Part shown: piece after piece, positions 17,775 through 26,528 of the stretch
How positions within the stretch are numbered: position 1 is the first letter of the stretch
How the letters are laid out: every line of letters begins with the position of its first letter
From: Candidatus Sulfopaludibacter sp. SbA3
Lineage (GTDB): Bacteria; Acidobacteriota; Terriglobia; Bryobacterales; Bryobacteraceae
Length of the DNA: 64,000 bases
Assembly (NCBI GenBank): GCA_945890485.1
Contig: CAMDCN010000010.1
Span: 215,126-279,125, forward strand
Direction of reading: 5' to 3'
The notes under the pieces: model-generated
What the model was told of the DNA's origin: nothing
Database searches by the model: none
The model's input: the letters and a program-made list of their open reading frames with translations, nothing else
Program-made: the position numbers and the translations under genes

Positions 17775-18812
17775 TCATAGGTTTACGGCCGAAACATAGG
17801 GGATACCGAACAGACGGGACCATGCTTGGAGGCAGGCCTCCTGCGCGGCGGGGATGTAGGTGTCTTTGGTCCAGGTGGCATTTGAGATTCCGACGATCAG
17901 AGTTGGGCTTTCGAGGGCGGAGTGGACCATGGGCCAGACGAGCAGTTGCTCGTAGCAGATTAGGAGGGCTAGTCGATGTTGACCGACGTTGAGGGTTCCG
18001 GGGCCGGTAAGGTTTAGCGGGACGCCGTCGGCTGGCCCGAATGGCTTCCACATGCCTACTGGGATTGGGATTCGCTGATCGAATCGGTTGGCTGGGCTAG
18101 CGCCGATTAGGAGGACGGAGTTGTTGAATTCGTCGGAGCCGGGGATCGGTCGGCCGGCGCCGATGAGGACGGTCCGTTTAGCGGTCTTCAGTTGATTGAT
18201 GGTGTCGGTCCAGTAGACTTCTGTCGCTTCTGTCCAACGGCGAACCGCGCCCTCCGGGAGAATTGTGAGAGACGCGGTCGAATTGTGGACTGCTTGTCGG
18301 GAGGATTCTTCCTTCAGGAAGGTGTCCCGGGAATCGGCAGTGTTGAGGGCTTTGATCTCCTGCGGTTGGGCTGGAGGAACATATAAGAGGTTGGTGGCGA
18401 GGATTGCGGCAGCGATGGTTTTGGGGTGGACGGGCCAGATCGCTTCGGTGAGTGCGGTTGCAACTAAGCCGGCTAGACCGGTTCCTGGGTAGAGGAGTCC
18501 GGCGGCGGTTAGCGGCGAGGCCCAACCGATAATTCCGATCGGTGGAATCGCCGAGAGGAAGAGGGCTGACGGAATTCGCCAGAAGCGTTGAGCAGAGTCT
18601 TCGTTCCAGAGAACGATCCACGGTGCGGTGAGGACGGCCGATGCGGTGATCAAAAGTCCGAGGCCGGCGGCAGGGTCTTCGGTTATCCATGGGATCGGGG
18701 CGGAGGCAGCGGCGAAATACGTGAATGCGGCGACGGCGGCCCGGGTGCGAGTTCGTTGGCGGAACACGATCCACGGCATGAATGCGGAGAGTGCTATCCA
18801 CGCAGGAGCCAT
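17775..18812 (-). CDS. traB: TraB-like conjugation protein (Lnt/nitrilase type)
   Basis: The 345-residue product has an N-terminal membrane part of several helices (to about 160) and a C-terminal carbon-nitrogen hydrolase domain. The likely active-site glutamate is in LTILPEGAVRR and the cysteine in LALLICYEQ. This is the architecture of apolipoprotein N-acyltransferase and of TraB on Ti plasmids. It overlaps the stop of traF by 19 bp, matching the traF-traB order of Ti plasmids. The function in transfer is not settled. Confidence 0.72.
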   Translation of the reverse strand: MAPAWIALSAFMPWIVFRQRTRTRAAVAAFTYFAAASAPIPWITEDPAAGLGLLITASAVLTAPWIVLWNEDSAQRFWRIPSALFLSAIPPIGIIGWASPLTAAGLLYPGTGLAGLVATALTEAIWPVHPKTIAAAILATNLLYVPPAQPQEIKALNTADSRDTFLKEESSRQAVHNSTASLTILPEGAVRRWTEATEVYWTDTINQLKTAKRTVLIGAGRPIPGSDEFNNSVLLIGASPANRFDQRIPIPVGMWKPFGPADGVPLNLTGPGTLNVGQHRLALLICYEQLLVWPMVHSALESPTLIVGISNATWTKDTYIPAAQEACLQAWSRLFGIPYVSAVNL

Positions 18813-19336
18813 AGTGGGCGAAGCCTCCTGCGGATTTGGCTGGTGTGAATTGGTCCCATGTATCGCGAGTCATAGCTGCCGGCGTTATAAGTCGAGGCGA
18901 CCCAGACGGTTCCAGGTTCTACGCCGTAAAGGCCGGGCGGCCAGGGTTCGAGCGGCCTGCCGCTGGCGTCGTACGGGATTGGATACGTCTTTCGGAGGAG
19001 GTGTCCGTTGACGCTGATTCCTTCGGGGCCGACGATGACCAAGTCGCCGGGGCGGGCGACTATGGGCTTCAATAGCGGAACGGTCCCATCGGGGCACGCG
19101 AAGCCGGGGGTGCGGTAGCTTCGCGAAGCGGACTCGGAAGCGAATGGCTCGGCGGGGCAGAATTCGATGAGGTCCGCGTTGGGTTCGTTCGTCGTCACGT
19201 ACAGGCCAAGCGGGAGGCTGTAGCTGGTGTTGATGCGGATTCCGAACTGCATGGCCAGCGCGGATGCCAGGGCTACCGCGAACGCTGGCGTCCCGATGGC
19301 AAGGGCGAGCGTTTTATGACGGCCAGACGGCGGCAT
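18794..19336 (-). CDS. traF: Conjugation signal peptidase TraF (S26)
   Basis: The 180-residue product has a membrane anchor (residues 8-30), then the S26 catalytic serine region NTSYSLPLGLY and the lysine region LLKPIVARPGDLV, and the late box GSYDSRYMGPI. In RP4, TraF processes and cyclises the TrbC pilin; a trbC gene lies at 32967. It is encoded between traB and ssb, overlapping both. Confidence 0.82.
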   Translation of the reverse strand: MPPSGRHKTLALAIGTPAFAVALASALAMQFGIRINTSYSLPLGLYVTTNEPNADLIEFCPAEPFASESASRSYRTPGFACPDGTVPLLKPIVARPGDLVIVGPEGISVNGHLLRKTYPIPYDASGRPLEPWPPGLYGVEPGTVWVASTYNAGSYDSRYMGPIHTSQIRRRLRPLWLLRG

Positions 19337-19730
19337 CGCTTTCGACCTCCTTGGTGGTCTCGTCCATCTGTGGCGCGTTGTCCTCGGGGGCCTCTTTGGT
19401 TGTTCGCGGCTTGGCGATCAGGTAGACGCTGCGGGCGATGATTTCGTAGATCGTCCGCGCACTGCCGTCCTTAGGCGTGAATTTGCGGGTCTGGAGGGTG
19501 CCCTCGACGAAGACGTTCTCGCCCTTCTCGTAGGTGATGGCGATGTCGGCCAGGTCTCCGTAGAAGACGAGGTTGTGCCAGTTGGTGTGTTCCTGGGATT
19601 GGTTGTTGCGGTCGGTGTACCGGTAGCTTTCGGCCATCCGGACGTTGGCGACGGGCATCCCCGAAGGCATGTAGCGGACTTGCGGTTTGTCGGCGAGGTA
19701 GCCTGCCAATTCGATGCGGTTCTTTTGCAT
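19314..19730 (-). CDS. ssb: Single-stranded DNA-binding protein (element copy 1)
   Basis: ATG 19730 begins MQKNRIELAGYLADKPQVRY, the OB-fold start; a longer reading has no family match. The 138-residue product contains HTNWHNLVFYGDLADIA and VEGTLQTRKFTPKDG, typical of bacterial SSB. The C-terminus is acidic but lacks the usual DDDIPF tail. It lies directly after traG and may protect the transferred strand. A second SSB is encoded at 28245-28589. Confidence 0.82.
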   Translation of the reverse strand: MQKNRIELAGYLADKPQVRYMPSGMPVANVRMAESYRYTDRNNQSQEHTNWHNLVFYGDLADIAITYEKGENVFVEGTLQTRKFTPKDGSARTIYEIIARSVYLIAKPRTTKEAPEDNAPQMDETTKEVESDAAVWPS

Positions 19731-19731
19731 G

Positions 19732-21810
19732 TCAGTCCTTCCTTTCCTCCTCGTGAAGATCCATGTCGAGCTGTTCAATGAAGCCGGGCTTGGTGGGCAG
19801 TCGGCCGTTCAACTCGGTGACGAAGGCAGCTTCCATTGGCGATTGGGGAACGAACTCCGGACGGCTGATGACGTTGCGGGTTCGATCCGGGGGCAGTTGC
19901 GGTTCGATGCCGGCTTCTCCGATCGCCACAAACTTTGTCGGCGGGGGAATGGCGGCTCGTTGTTTGAGAACAGGGTCGGTGAAGTAGAGAATCTGGGTTC
20001 CGTAGATAGGGTGTTGGCCGCTGACGAAGATCAGCATGTCGCCGGGGGCGGTGATGCGCTCGGTGGCGCCTTCGCCGGACTTCAGCGGGGGCCTCAGGCG
20101 CATGACTTCGTCTGGCGTGACGAGGGGACGTTCGACCTGGTCGACGGTGGCGCTCATATGGTTGGCGATGGGCGCGAGGCGGGAGCCGGAGAAGTTGAAG
20201 GTCGCCTTCTGGATTGTCTTCGTGCCGGTCATCTTGGAAAGCAGTTCGGCGGTGTCGAACTGGTTGGGTGCGTAGGCGGCGCGGACGTGGCAATTCGAAA
20301 CGATGCTTTCGTTGGGGCCGTATTCGTCGACGATCTGGCGGATATCTTGCGTGATGAGATAGGCCTTGAGGCCATAGCCGGCCATGTAGGAGAGAGCGTC
20401 GGCGAAGATCTCCATTCGCTTGAGCGAGGGGAATTCGTCGATCATGAAGAGCAGCCGGTGGCGGTTGCGCTTCTGAGCGGCGCCTTCGAAGTCCATGCGC
20501 TCGGTGAGTCGGTTGACGATCATGGTGAAGATCAGCCGGATGAGCGGGCGCAGGCGGATTTTGTCCGATGGAGGGACGACGAGGTAGAGGGAGACGGGTC
20601 GGGTGTGGTTGACGAGGTCGTTGATGGTGAAGTCGCTGGCGGCGGTGTTCTTGGCGACGAGCGGATCACTGTACAGCGTCAATGCGGTCTTCGCGGTTGA
20701 TAGGACGCCGGAGAAGTCTTTGTCTTCTTTGTCGAGCATCTCGCGGACCTTCTCGCGGACTACAGGATGGGTAGTAGTTCGTTCTCCATCGGGCGTCATC
20801 CATTGATGGGTTCTTTGGGGATCGTGGGGAAAATTCTCCAGTTCGTTGAGGGTGTCGCGGAAGCTCTGGCCGGACTTGGTAAAGGTTGCGGCGAGGTTGC
20901 CGAGGCTGGCCTCGCGGCCTGCGGCTGCGGCGGCGTAGCAGACGTGGAGGATCATTCCGGTCGTAATCGATGCCGCGGCGTCCTGCCAGTAGCGCTCCAT
21001 CGGGCTGTCCTCGCCGGTGCGGACGATCATGTCGGCGACGTTCTGCGCGTCGGACACGTCGCGGGGTGTGCCGATGCGGACTTCGGCGAGGGGATTGAAA
21101 CGGGAGCCGTTGGCCACTTCGACGGGGGAGAACTTGAAGCAGAGGTGGCCGGCCTTGGCGCGGAACCCAGCGGTGCGGGCCCAGTTCTCGCCCTTGATGT
21201 CGTAGACGACGGCGGATTCGGACCAGGCGAGGAGAGTCGGGATGACGAGGCCGACGCCCTTGCCGCTGCGGGTTGGGGCGAAGGCGAGGACGTGTTCGGG
21301 GCCGTTGTGCCGGAGGTAGTGGAGATGGCGCGTGGTGGGATCGAGCCAGCCGCCGACGTAGACTCCCTGGTGGGCGTTGAGGAGGCCGGTAGATTGGATG
21401 TCGCCGGCACTGGCCCAGCGGGCGGAGCCGTGCAGGTCTTCGGTGTTGGCGGAGAGCCGACGGGCACGGCGGAGGTTAAGGCCGTAGACGATCAAGACTG
21501 TCACGGCGGAGCCGACGACCACGATTAACGCTCCGGCCAAGAGGGGCTGCTTCACTTGGAGGTTGGTGGTGTTGCTGTGCTGGATGAGCCAGAGGGCCCA
21601 GGCGGTGGGCTGATAGATGGCGTGGCCGGAGTGGACGAGAATGGGCTGGCCGAGTGCGGGTTGGTATCGGAATTGGTGGGCGATGAATTGCGTGGCGGCG
21701 ACGTTCACCGTTGCGAGGAGGGCGAGCCCGGTCAGCATCGCCGACCAGTTGTAGCCGCCGACGAAGCCGGGGTCGGTGGGCGTCCTGTATACCTTTGGCT
21801 CGCGTGGCAT
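19732..21810 (-). CDS. traG: Type IV coupling protein TraG/VirD4
   Basis: The 692-residue protein has two N-terminal membrane helices (about 25-45 and 85-105), Walker A FAPTRSGKGVGLVIPTLLAW near residue 185, and Walker B LLFMIDEFPSLKRME near 450. It couples the relaxosome to the mating channel. It is flanked by ardC and ssb in the leftward transfer operon. Confidence 0.92.
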   Translation of the reverse strand: MPREPKVYRTPTDPGFVGGYNWSAMLTGLALLATVNVAATQFIAHQFRYQPALGQPILVHSGHAIYQPTAWALWLIQHSNTTNLQVKQPLLAGALIVVVGSAVTVLIVYGLNLRRARRLSANTEDLHGSARWASAGDIQSTGLLNAHQGVYVGGWLDPTTRHLHYLRHNGPEHVLAFAPTRSGKGVGLVIPTLLAWSESAVVYDIKGENWARTAGFRAKAGHLCFKFSPVEVANGSRFNPLAEVRIGTPRDVSDAQNVADMIVRTGEDSPMERYWQDAAASITTGMILHVCYAAAAAGREASLGNLAATFTKSGQSFRDTLNELENFPHDPQRTHQWMTPDGERTTTHPVVREKVREMLDKEDKDFSGVLSTAKTALTLYSDPLVAKNTAASDFTINDLVNHTRPVSLYLVVPPSDKIRLRPLIRLIFTMIVNRLTERMDFEGAAQKRNRHRLLFMIDEFPSLKRMEIFADALSYMAGYGLKAYLITQDIRQIVDEYGPNESIVSNCHVRAAYAPNQFDTAELLSKMTGTKTIQKATFNFSGSRLAPIANHMSATVDQVERPLVTPDEVMRLRPPLKSGEGATERITAPGDMLIFVSGQHPIYGTQILYFTDPVLKQRAAIPPPTKFVAIGEAGIEPQLPPDRTRNVISRPEFVPQSPMEAAFVTELNGRLPTKPGFIEQLDMDLHEEERKD

Positions 21811-21820
21811 TGGTGGGTTC

Positions 21821-23218
21821 TCAGCGCGCTAGCGCGTGGGACCGTTGCCGGTCCTGGTTCGGTCTGAGTTGGGCGACTTGGTTGGAGTAGGCGACGAGCA
21901 CGTTTTGCGCCCGATTGGCTGGACCGGGCAGCAGATGCTTTTCGTGCGCCACGGCGCTTTTGGCGCTGAGCCGTTGGATGATGTGGTGGTCCGTCTCGCC
22001 AATCAGTTCGCCGCGGTACTTGCCGGAGCCGGTGTCGGCTGTGTAGGTGCGGGCCTGGTCGCCCATGATCTTGCGGGTGAGCGCTTCGGCATCGGCGAAA
22101 GATTCCTTGATGGCTTCGTCGCCGGGTGGACGGCGGCCGTCGACCTCGCCGTCGAGAATCTTCTCGGCTTGGAGCTTGGCCATGCCTCGCGAGGCTACCG
22201 GTTCGCGGCGTTCGGTGGCGGTCTCTTTCTCTGTGATGGCAACGGCGGCGTTGCCGCGTTCGAAGGCAGCTACGTGCTCGGATGTTTCGGTTCGGAGCTG
22301 TTTCCCCCGCTCGAGATCTAGCAGGTAATCCGCGGCGCGGTGAGCATCTTTGGCGGCGCGGAAGATTTCATTCTTGTCCTCGCTGAGCGCTTTGATCCAG
22401 GACTGGACGTAGGCTGCGTGCTGCTCGGGGTTGTGCGGGATGCCGCGCTCGGCGGTGAGGAAGACGCTGGTCAGTTCGGCGCGGAGTTCCTCCTTGGCGT
22501 AGTTGGGATCGCCGAAACGGTAGCTTTCGTTGAGGGTTTGGCGATTCAGGCGGTCGGGATGGCCGCTCCAGTGGGCGAGTTCGTGGAGGGCGGTTCCGTA
22601 GTAGTCGGCGGCGGTCTTGAAGGCGGCGCTTGGGGGGAGATGGATGTTGTCGGTAGATCGGCTGTAGAAGGCTCGGTCGTTCTGGTCGTGGATGATTTTC
22701 GCTCCGGAGTTGTGGAGGATCGATTCGCCGGTCTCGACGACCTCCCATTCAGTGCGCTGCTTGGGTACGTATGGGGTGATGCCATCGATTTGGTTGGCGT
22801 TGAAGACCGTAAAGACTCGGCGGAGTGGACCTCGGTAGTCGCCGCTTTTGGCTTCGGCTTCCGGACGTTCTGCGGGGGCGTCGCCCCTCTTGCCCTCTTC
22901 GCCAAATTGCCAGAACTCGATTTGAGTTCCCTTCTCGCCGGCGCGAACTTGCCAGCCGTTGGCGGCGGCCTGCTTGTAGGTCAGCCAACGTGGATCGTCG
23001 AAGCCCTTTTGCGTTCCGACGGCCATCAGGTGCAAGGCATTGCCGCCGCGGTAGTTCTTCTCGGTGGTTGGGTTGACGGGAAGTTGGAGCGAACCTGGCT
23101 CCCAGGGCTTTTGCCAGGGCGCGGTCCCCTTCTCCAACATTTCGATGATTTGATCGGTGACTTCTTTGCGGAAGTCGCGTTTTGCTGGGGCTTCGTTCTG
23201 CGTGGAGTCATCGGCCAC
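21821..23218 (-). CDS. ardC: ArdC-like antirestriction protein
   Basis: GTG 23218 is preceded by AAGGATG nine bases upstream. The 465-residue product starts with the ssDNA-binding DUF1738 domain (VTDQIIEMLEKGTAPWQKPW) and carries a zincin motif HELAHW near residue 214, with DRAFYSRSTDNIHLPP before it. ArdC proteins protect incoming ssDNA from restriction. The last 130 residues, past the metalloprotease domain, are unassigned. Position first in the transfer operon fits early expression after entry. Confidence 0.85.
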   Translation of the reverse strand: MADDSTQNEAPAKRDFRKEVTDQIIEMLEKGTAPWQKPWEPGSLQLPVNPTTEKNYRGGNALHLMAVGTQKGFDDPRWLTYKQAAANGWQVRAGEKGTQIEFWQFGEEGKRGDAPAERPEAEAKSGDYRGPLRRVFTVFNANQIDGITPYVPKQRTEWEVVETGESILHNSGAKIIHDQNDRAFYSRSTDNIHLPPSAAFKTAADYYGTALHELAHWSGHPDRLNRQTLNESYRFGDPNYAKEELRAELTSVFLTAERGIPHNPEQHAAYVQSWIKALSEDKNEIFRAAKDAHRAADYLLDLERGKQLRTETSEHVAAFERGNAAVAITEKETATERREPVASRGMAKLQAEKILDGEVDGRRPPGDEAIKESFADAEALTRKIMGDQARTYTADTGSGKYRGELIGETDHHIIQRLSAKSAVAHEKHLLPGPANRAQNVLVAYSNQVAQLRPNQDRQRSHALAR

Positions 23219-23221
23219 GGG

Positions 23222-23353
23222 TCACATCCTTTCGTCGAAGTCGGGTTCTGGTTGTTCGTCTTCGAAGCCGGAGCCGAATAGCTCCTGGGTACCGTTGTCT
23301 TGGCGTTGCTCGGGTAATGGATCAACGGCTGGCTGTTTTGTTGTCTCTTGCAT
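23222..23353 (-). CDS. Small acidic leader ORF of the ardC operon
   Basis: A 43-codon frame starts MQETTKQPAVDPLPEQRQ and ends in DFDERM just before the ardC GTG. The product is acidic and proline-rich. It begins 8 bp from the operator-like site at 23362. I do not recognise it; it could be a real small protein or an unimportant reading frame. Confidence 0.4.
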   Translation of the reverse strand: MQETTKQPAVDPLPEQRQDNGTQELFGSGFEDEQPEPDFDERM

Positions 23354-23361
23354 ATGCTGTC

Positions 23362-23377
23362 TAGCATGTACAGGCTA
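23362..23377. promoter_or_regulatory. Element-wide operator, copy a
   Basis: TAGCATGTACAGGCTA is an almost perfect dyad around TGTACA. It lies just upstream of the leftward ardC-traG-int operon. The reverse strand reads GCTAGCCTGTACATGCTA, sharing GCCTGTACA with the sites at 26076, 31858 and 41719. Confidence 0.6.
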
Positions 23378-23389
23378 GCACGAGGTTAG

Positions 23390-23865
23390 TATGGCTGCAG
23401 CTTGCGCTCTTGTCAAGATGACATTGGCGACGGTGCATACCAGGCGGGATCGGCTTTGGGGGCGAGGTACGAGAACGTTGTCGGCAACACCTTCCGCGGA
23501 TAGCGGGAAGGGGGAAAAGCAGTCCATTAGCGGGGATGAAGCGACAAACCTCAGTTGCCAACGATTCCGACTGAACGCCTGCCAATGGTCAGAATTGAAC
23601 TTCACGGACGATTAGAGTCGTTTCACCTCCCGGACAGTGGTAAAGGCTTGAACCGATGCGCACTCAGTAGACTCCCTCGATCCCGCCTCGGCGGGTATTC
23701 AGAATGGCAAGGTCGATATCGGTTGGGAAATGCCCGCTCAATGGTGCCGCGTGCAGCAGGTCCGTCGACAACTTCCAGATCGCCGACCAGCTGGACACGA
23801 TTCGTAAGCGCTGCGCCGTTTAGCGGGAGTTATTTCCAATTACACTAAAGCGACGGGCCCTTGCG
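23390..23865. other. Intergenic stretch without convincing gene
   Basis: Short rightward frames exist here, but their arginine- and serine-rich translations look like chance. I see no RNA gene or clear terminator. It probably holds the promoter region of the ardC operon at its left edge. Confidence 0.4.
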
Positions 23866-24270
23866 ATGACGCGACTACTGGACAAACTGAAATCTTGGTG
23901 GGCATCCCGGAGACCGCAGGACCTCTCCAAGCGTTTGCCCATCGAGTGGGATGACAATGTGGTTCGGGTAAAGATGATGGATTCGCTCTCCAAGGACTGG
24001 AATCAGGAGTTCTTCTGGGGCGCAGTGACGAGGGTATGCTTCAGCGACGGGGGCATATCGATGTCGGACATGGTGTTTCTTGACGTTCAAGGACGAGAGA
24101 AGCCCGCTGTTGTACCAACTGAAGCGCGGGGCGGACCAGAATTCATGGCTGAGCTCCTTAGGCGAGGTCTTCTTCCGCAAGATTTATTCAAGAAAGCGGT
24201 CAGTTCATCGGACGGCGGCACCTATTGTTGGCCCCCAGACGAAGGCAAGCGCGACCTCCGCAACAGATAG
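23866..24270 (+). CDS. Hypothetical protein, immunity-protein-like
   Basis: The 134-residue product has no signal or membrane segment. The pattern IEWDDNVVRVKMMDSLSKDW, WGAVTRVCFSDGG and MSDMVFLDVQG recalls small immunity-type domains that begin with a W-rich beta sheet and have a GPEFMAELL helix. This likeness is only by eye. It lies alone, on the strand opposite to the surrounding transfer genes, in the space where the relaxase C-terminus would be expected to continue. Confidence 0.5.
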   Translation: MTRLLDKLKSWWASRRPQDLSKRLPIEWDDNVVRVKMMDSLSKDWNQEFFWGAVTRVCFSDGGISMSDMVFLDVQGREKPAVVPTEARGGPEFMAELLRRGLLPQDLFKKAVSSSDGGTYCWPPDEGKRDLRNR

Positions 24271-24470
24271 ATCGCGCAAAGTCGCGCAGTGTTGAGCTAT
24301 TCATCCCAGGTCACGCGCGATCTGGAAGTTGGCGGGTACCAAGTCGTGTAGTGGGAAGCTGAAGTTCTGAACGGATCCTCCGGCATTCTGAAGTTGAACG
24401 GAAACGGCCTTTGGGTGAAATTCATCTATTACGGTCTAAAGTGAACGACCCCTAACTTGCATAAAGGTGT

Positions 24471-25457
24471 TCAACGACGGGATGCCGCGGTAGTGTATTG
24501 GGCGTCTCGTTGGTAGCCGCGGTGAGATTCCGACTTGTAGGCTAGGCTGCGTTGGGGAGCACTCTGAAGCTGGAGGCAGCGAAGTGTCTGGTGAAAATCT
24601 ACTGACACTGACCATCGGTTCTGTGAACGCGGTGCCGCGAGGTCCAGTTTCGCCAAGAAGTGGAGGCGCGCGGCTAGGTGATGAGCGGGAAGTTGGCGGA
24701 GGCCAGATCTGGTAGTCTGTTGGAGTTCCAGTTCGGCAGCCTCCCCGTTAGTCGGAATCATACGTTTTTGAATCTCACGGTCGAGGGAAGTCACGTGGAG
24801 AGCGTTGATTTCGCGGCGCGCTGTTTCGATGTCGTCGTTGATTGTGCGGAAGCCGAGTTGTTCGGTACAGAGGTCTTCGGCGTGGCTGCGAATGGTGTGT
24901 TTGATGACGTCGCGGGGGAGGCGGAGGTTGCCGGCGGGGGTGATGCCGCGGATGGCTACGTGGACGTGGGGATGGCCAGTGTTGAAGTGGGCGACGGCGA
25001 CCCATTCGAGGTCGGCGTTTAGGTCTTGCGATAGGCGGGTTATCAGGTCGCGGGTGTGTTTCTTCAGGTCCAGGCGCTCGCCGAACTCCGGGGAGACGAT
25101 CATCTTGAAGAGTCGTCGTTCGCCGGATCTCTGCCACCCGGCTAGCGTTGATGGGATCGCGATTTCGTCGCTGGTCATGTTGAAGCCGACGCCGTCGGCG
25201 TTGGCGCTCTCCCGCGCGATGTAGCGGCCGTGGGCGGCCCATTGGCCGCGGACGTGGTTCGGCGAATACGTTACGCGGATGGCGCAGCGCTGTTTGTAGG
25301 GCTTACGGGGACGGATGGCGGCCGGTGCGGAACTGCGGATGCTCGTCATCCGGGCGATGCGCATTAGGCCTTTAAAGGCGCTGGACCAGGATTTGCTCTC
25401 GTCGCGGACGAACTTCGGGCGCCGGGGGCGGAGTTTGATCTGCTCTTCGTCAGGCAT
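24471..25457 (-). CDS. VirD2/TraI-type relaxase, C-terminally truncated
   Basis: The 328-residue product contains the relaxase histidine triad GHPHVHVAIRG near residue 166 and upstream tyrosines around 65-80 (RVTYSPNHVRG, GRYIARESA). The region after residue 230 (LHFLAKLDLA, WSVSVDFHQTLRCLQ) matches the start of the DUF3363 C-terminal domain, then the frame runs 40 residues into unrelated sequence and stops. Relatives are about twice as long, so the C-terminus is lost. It overlaps the accessory gene at 25450 by 8 bp. The nicking domain seems whole. Confidence 0.78.
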   Translation of the reverse strand: MPDEEQIKLRPRRPKFVRDESKSWSSAFKGLMRIARMTSIRSSAPAAIRPRKPYKQRCAIRVTYSPNHVRGQWAAHGRYIARESANADGVGFNMTSDEIAIPSTLAGWQRSGERRLFKMIVSPEFGERLDLKKHTRDLITRLSQDLNADLEWVAVAHFNTGHPHVHVAIRGITPAGNLRLPRDVIKHTIRSHAEDLCTEQLGFRTINDDIETARREINALHVTSLDREIQKRMIPTNGEAAELELQQTTRSGLRQLPAHHLAARLHFLAKLDLAAPRSQNRWSVSVDFHQTLRCLQLQSAPQRSLAYKSESHRGYQRDAQYTTAASRR

Positions 25458-25872
25458 TGGGGTCTCCTTTCAGAACGTCGAGGAGGGCGGAGCGGGCGTC
25501 GCCGGTCATGTTTTGGGCTACGGAGAGCATGAATCGCTCGTAGCGGAGTTTGGCTCGGCGCTTGGTCGCGTCGAGCACTTCGGCCTGTGGCTCTGGGGTG
25601 CAGGTCAGATAGAGGCGGACCAGGCTGTCGGTTAGGGCGAAGAGGGCCTGGTTGGCGTTGTGGAGCCGGCGCATCTCTTTCGCCACGCGGTCGATGCTGC
25701 TGGCGACGGCGGTTTCCAGTTGATCGTGTTGCTGGGCGTTCCGGGTGTCCTCGTCGAGAAGGGCGCGGAAGTAGGCAGAGATCGAATCGTAGCCACGGGC
25801 TTGGGCGGCCTTGCGGGCGGCGGCGAGATGGTCGGGGCGGATCTGCAGTTCGAAACGCTGCGTCTTCGGCAT
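25450..25872 (-). CDS. Ribbon-helix-helix relaxosome accessory protein
   Basis: ATG 25872 begins MPKTQRFELQIRPDHLAAAR, a beta strand plus helix typical of RHH DNA-binding proteins, followed by ARGYDSISAYFRALLDED. The remaining 100 residues are helical. Its place directly before the relaxase, with translational coupling, fits an oriT-binding accessory protein like MobC or TraJ. An operator-like site lies 19 bp upstream. Confidence 0.65.
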   Translation of the reverse strand: MPKTQRFELQIRPDHLAAARKAAQARGYDSISAYFRALLDEDTRNAQQHDQLETAVASSIDRVAKEMRRLHNANQALFALTDSLVRLYLTCTPEPQAEVLDATKRRAKLRYERFMLSVAQNMTGDARSALLDVLKGDPNA

Positions 25873-25890
25873 ACGGGTACTTCCCGGGTA

Positions 25891-25904
25891 GCAGGCTAGC
25901 CTGC
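25891..25904. promoter_or_regulatory. Element-wide operator, copy b (diverged)
   Basis: GCAGGCTAGCCTGC is a perfect 14-bp palindrome before the leftward relaxase operon. It continues as GCCTGCACC, so it shares GCCTG.AC with the other four sites but has C in place of T. It is the weakest member of the set. Confidence 0.45.
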
Positions 25905-26029
25905 ACCGTATGGGTATAGTACGGCAAACATGTGAGATAGGCAAGAAAAACCGCCACGCGACCCGGATTCCCCTTTATGTTCCACTATCACCTGTTTTGC
26001 CGGATTTTCAGGGGTTGGGAGCGGACGGG

Positions 26030-26079
26030 TTGGAAGTTCTTGGAATTCGTTAGAAGAACTTGGAATTTCTTAGAACCTG
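26030..26079. repeat. Five tandem 10-bp repeats (TTrGAAnnnn)
   Basis: Five consecutive decamers begin TTGGAA or TTAGAA at 26030, 26040, 26050, 26060 and 26070; a sixth TTGGAA occurs at 26101. The period equals one helical turn. The array lies between the divergent relaxase and traK operons, where RP4-like elements hold oriT and its protein-binding sites. It abuts operator copy c. Confidence 0.7.
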
Positions 26080-26090
26080 TACAGGCTAGC
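26074..26090. promoter_or_regulatory. Element-wide operator, copy c
   Basis: AACCTGTACAGGCTAGC shares the core TGTACAGGCTA with copies a and d. It lies 50 bp before the traK-like gene, directly after the decamer array. Confidence 0.6.
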
Positions 26091-26139
26091 TTGTAATTGT
26101 TTGGAATCTGCTGTAAATGTTTAGACAGACGTGTCGCCG

Positions 26140-26517
26140 ATGCCGAAGACTGACGAATTGCCGCGATTGGCTGAATTGGCCGCCGAGGTCCCTGCGAGGC
26201 GGGTGGGGTTGATCCGCCATTTGTGGCCGTCGATCCGGGCTTGTCTCGATGCGGGGCATTCGGTTCGGGCGATACAGGCTCGGTTGCAGGCGGATGGCGT
26301 CGCGATCCCGTACTCGACGCTGTGTTGGGCGATTGCGAACTTGCGGAAGTCGGGGACGGCGAATGAGAGATCCGCGCCGCCGAAGGCTGGGGAAAAGATG
26401 ACGAACGGGCCGGCGGGGAGTGATCCGCTGGGCAATTTGCATCGTGCCGCGAGGAACCGGCCGGGTTTCGACTATAGCGGGACGATGTCGGACGAGGAAT
26501 TGTTTGGGAAGAAATGA
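26140..26517 (+). CDS. traK: TraK-like oriT-binding protein
   Basis: The start is ATG 26140 (GTG 26131 is also in frame; neither has a clear ribosome-binding site). The 125-residue product has RHLWPSIRACLDAGHSVRAI followed by LQADGVAIPYSTLCWAIANL, the helix-turn-helix-like pattern of RP4 TraK, which binds oriT. The C-terminus is disordered and ends in MSDEELFGKK. It leads the traK-traL-traM operon. Confidence 0.65.
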   Translation: MPKTDELPRLAELAAEVPARRVGLIRHLWPSIRACLDAGHSVRAIQARLQADGVAIPYSTLCWAIANLRKSGTANERSAPPKAGEKMTNGPAGSDPLGNLHRAARNRPGFDYSGTMSDEELFGKK

Positions 26518-26528
26518 GGAGACGAAAG

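Noticed and set aside
17505..18051. Longer integrase N-terminus
   Set aside because: The extension overlaps xis and traB in another frame and is Pro- and Arg-rich; a good ribosome-binding site precedes ATG 17505.
23391..23615. Rightward 74-codon frame before the immunity-like gene
   Set aside because: Arginine- and serine-rich, no ribosome-binding site, no recognisable pattern; it overlaps the ardC control region.
25981..26000. RP4-like nick site (YATCCTGY) near TATCACCTG
   Set aside because: The spacing differs by inserted bases from the known nick sequence; no inverted repeat beside it.
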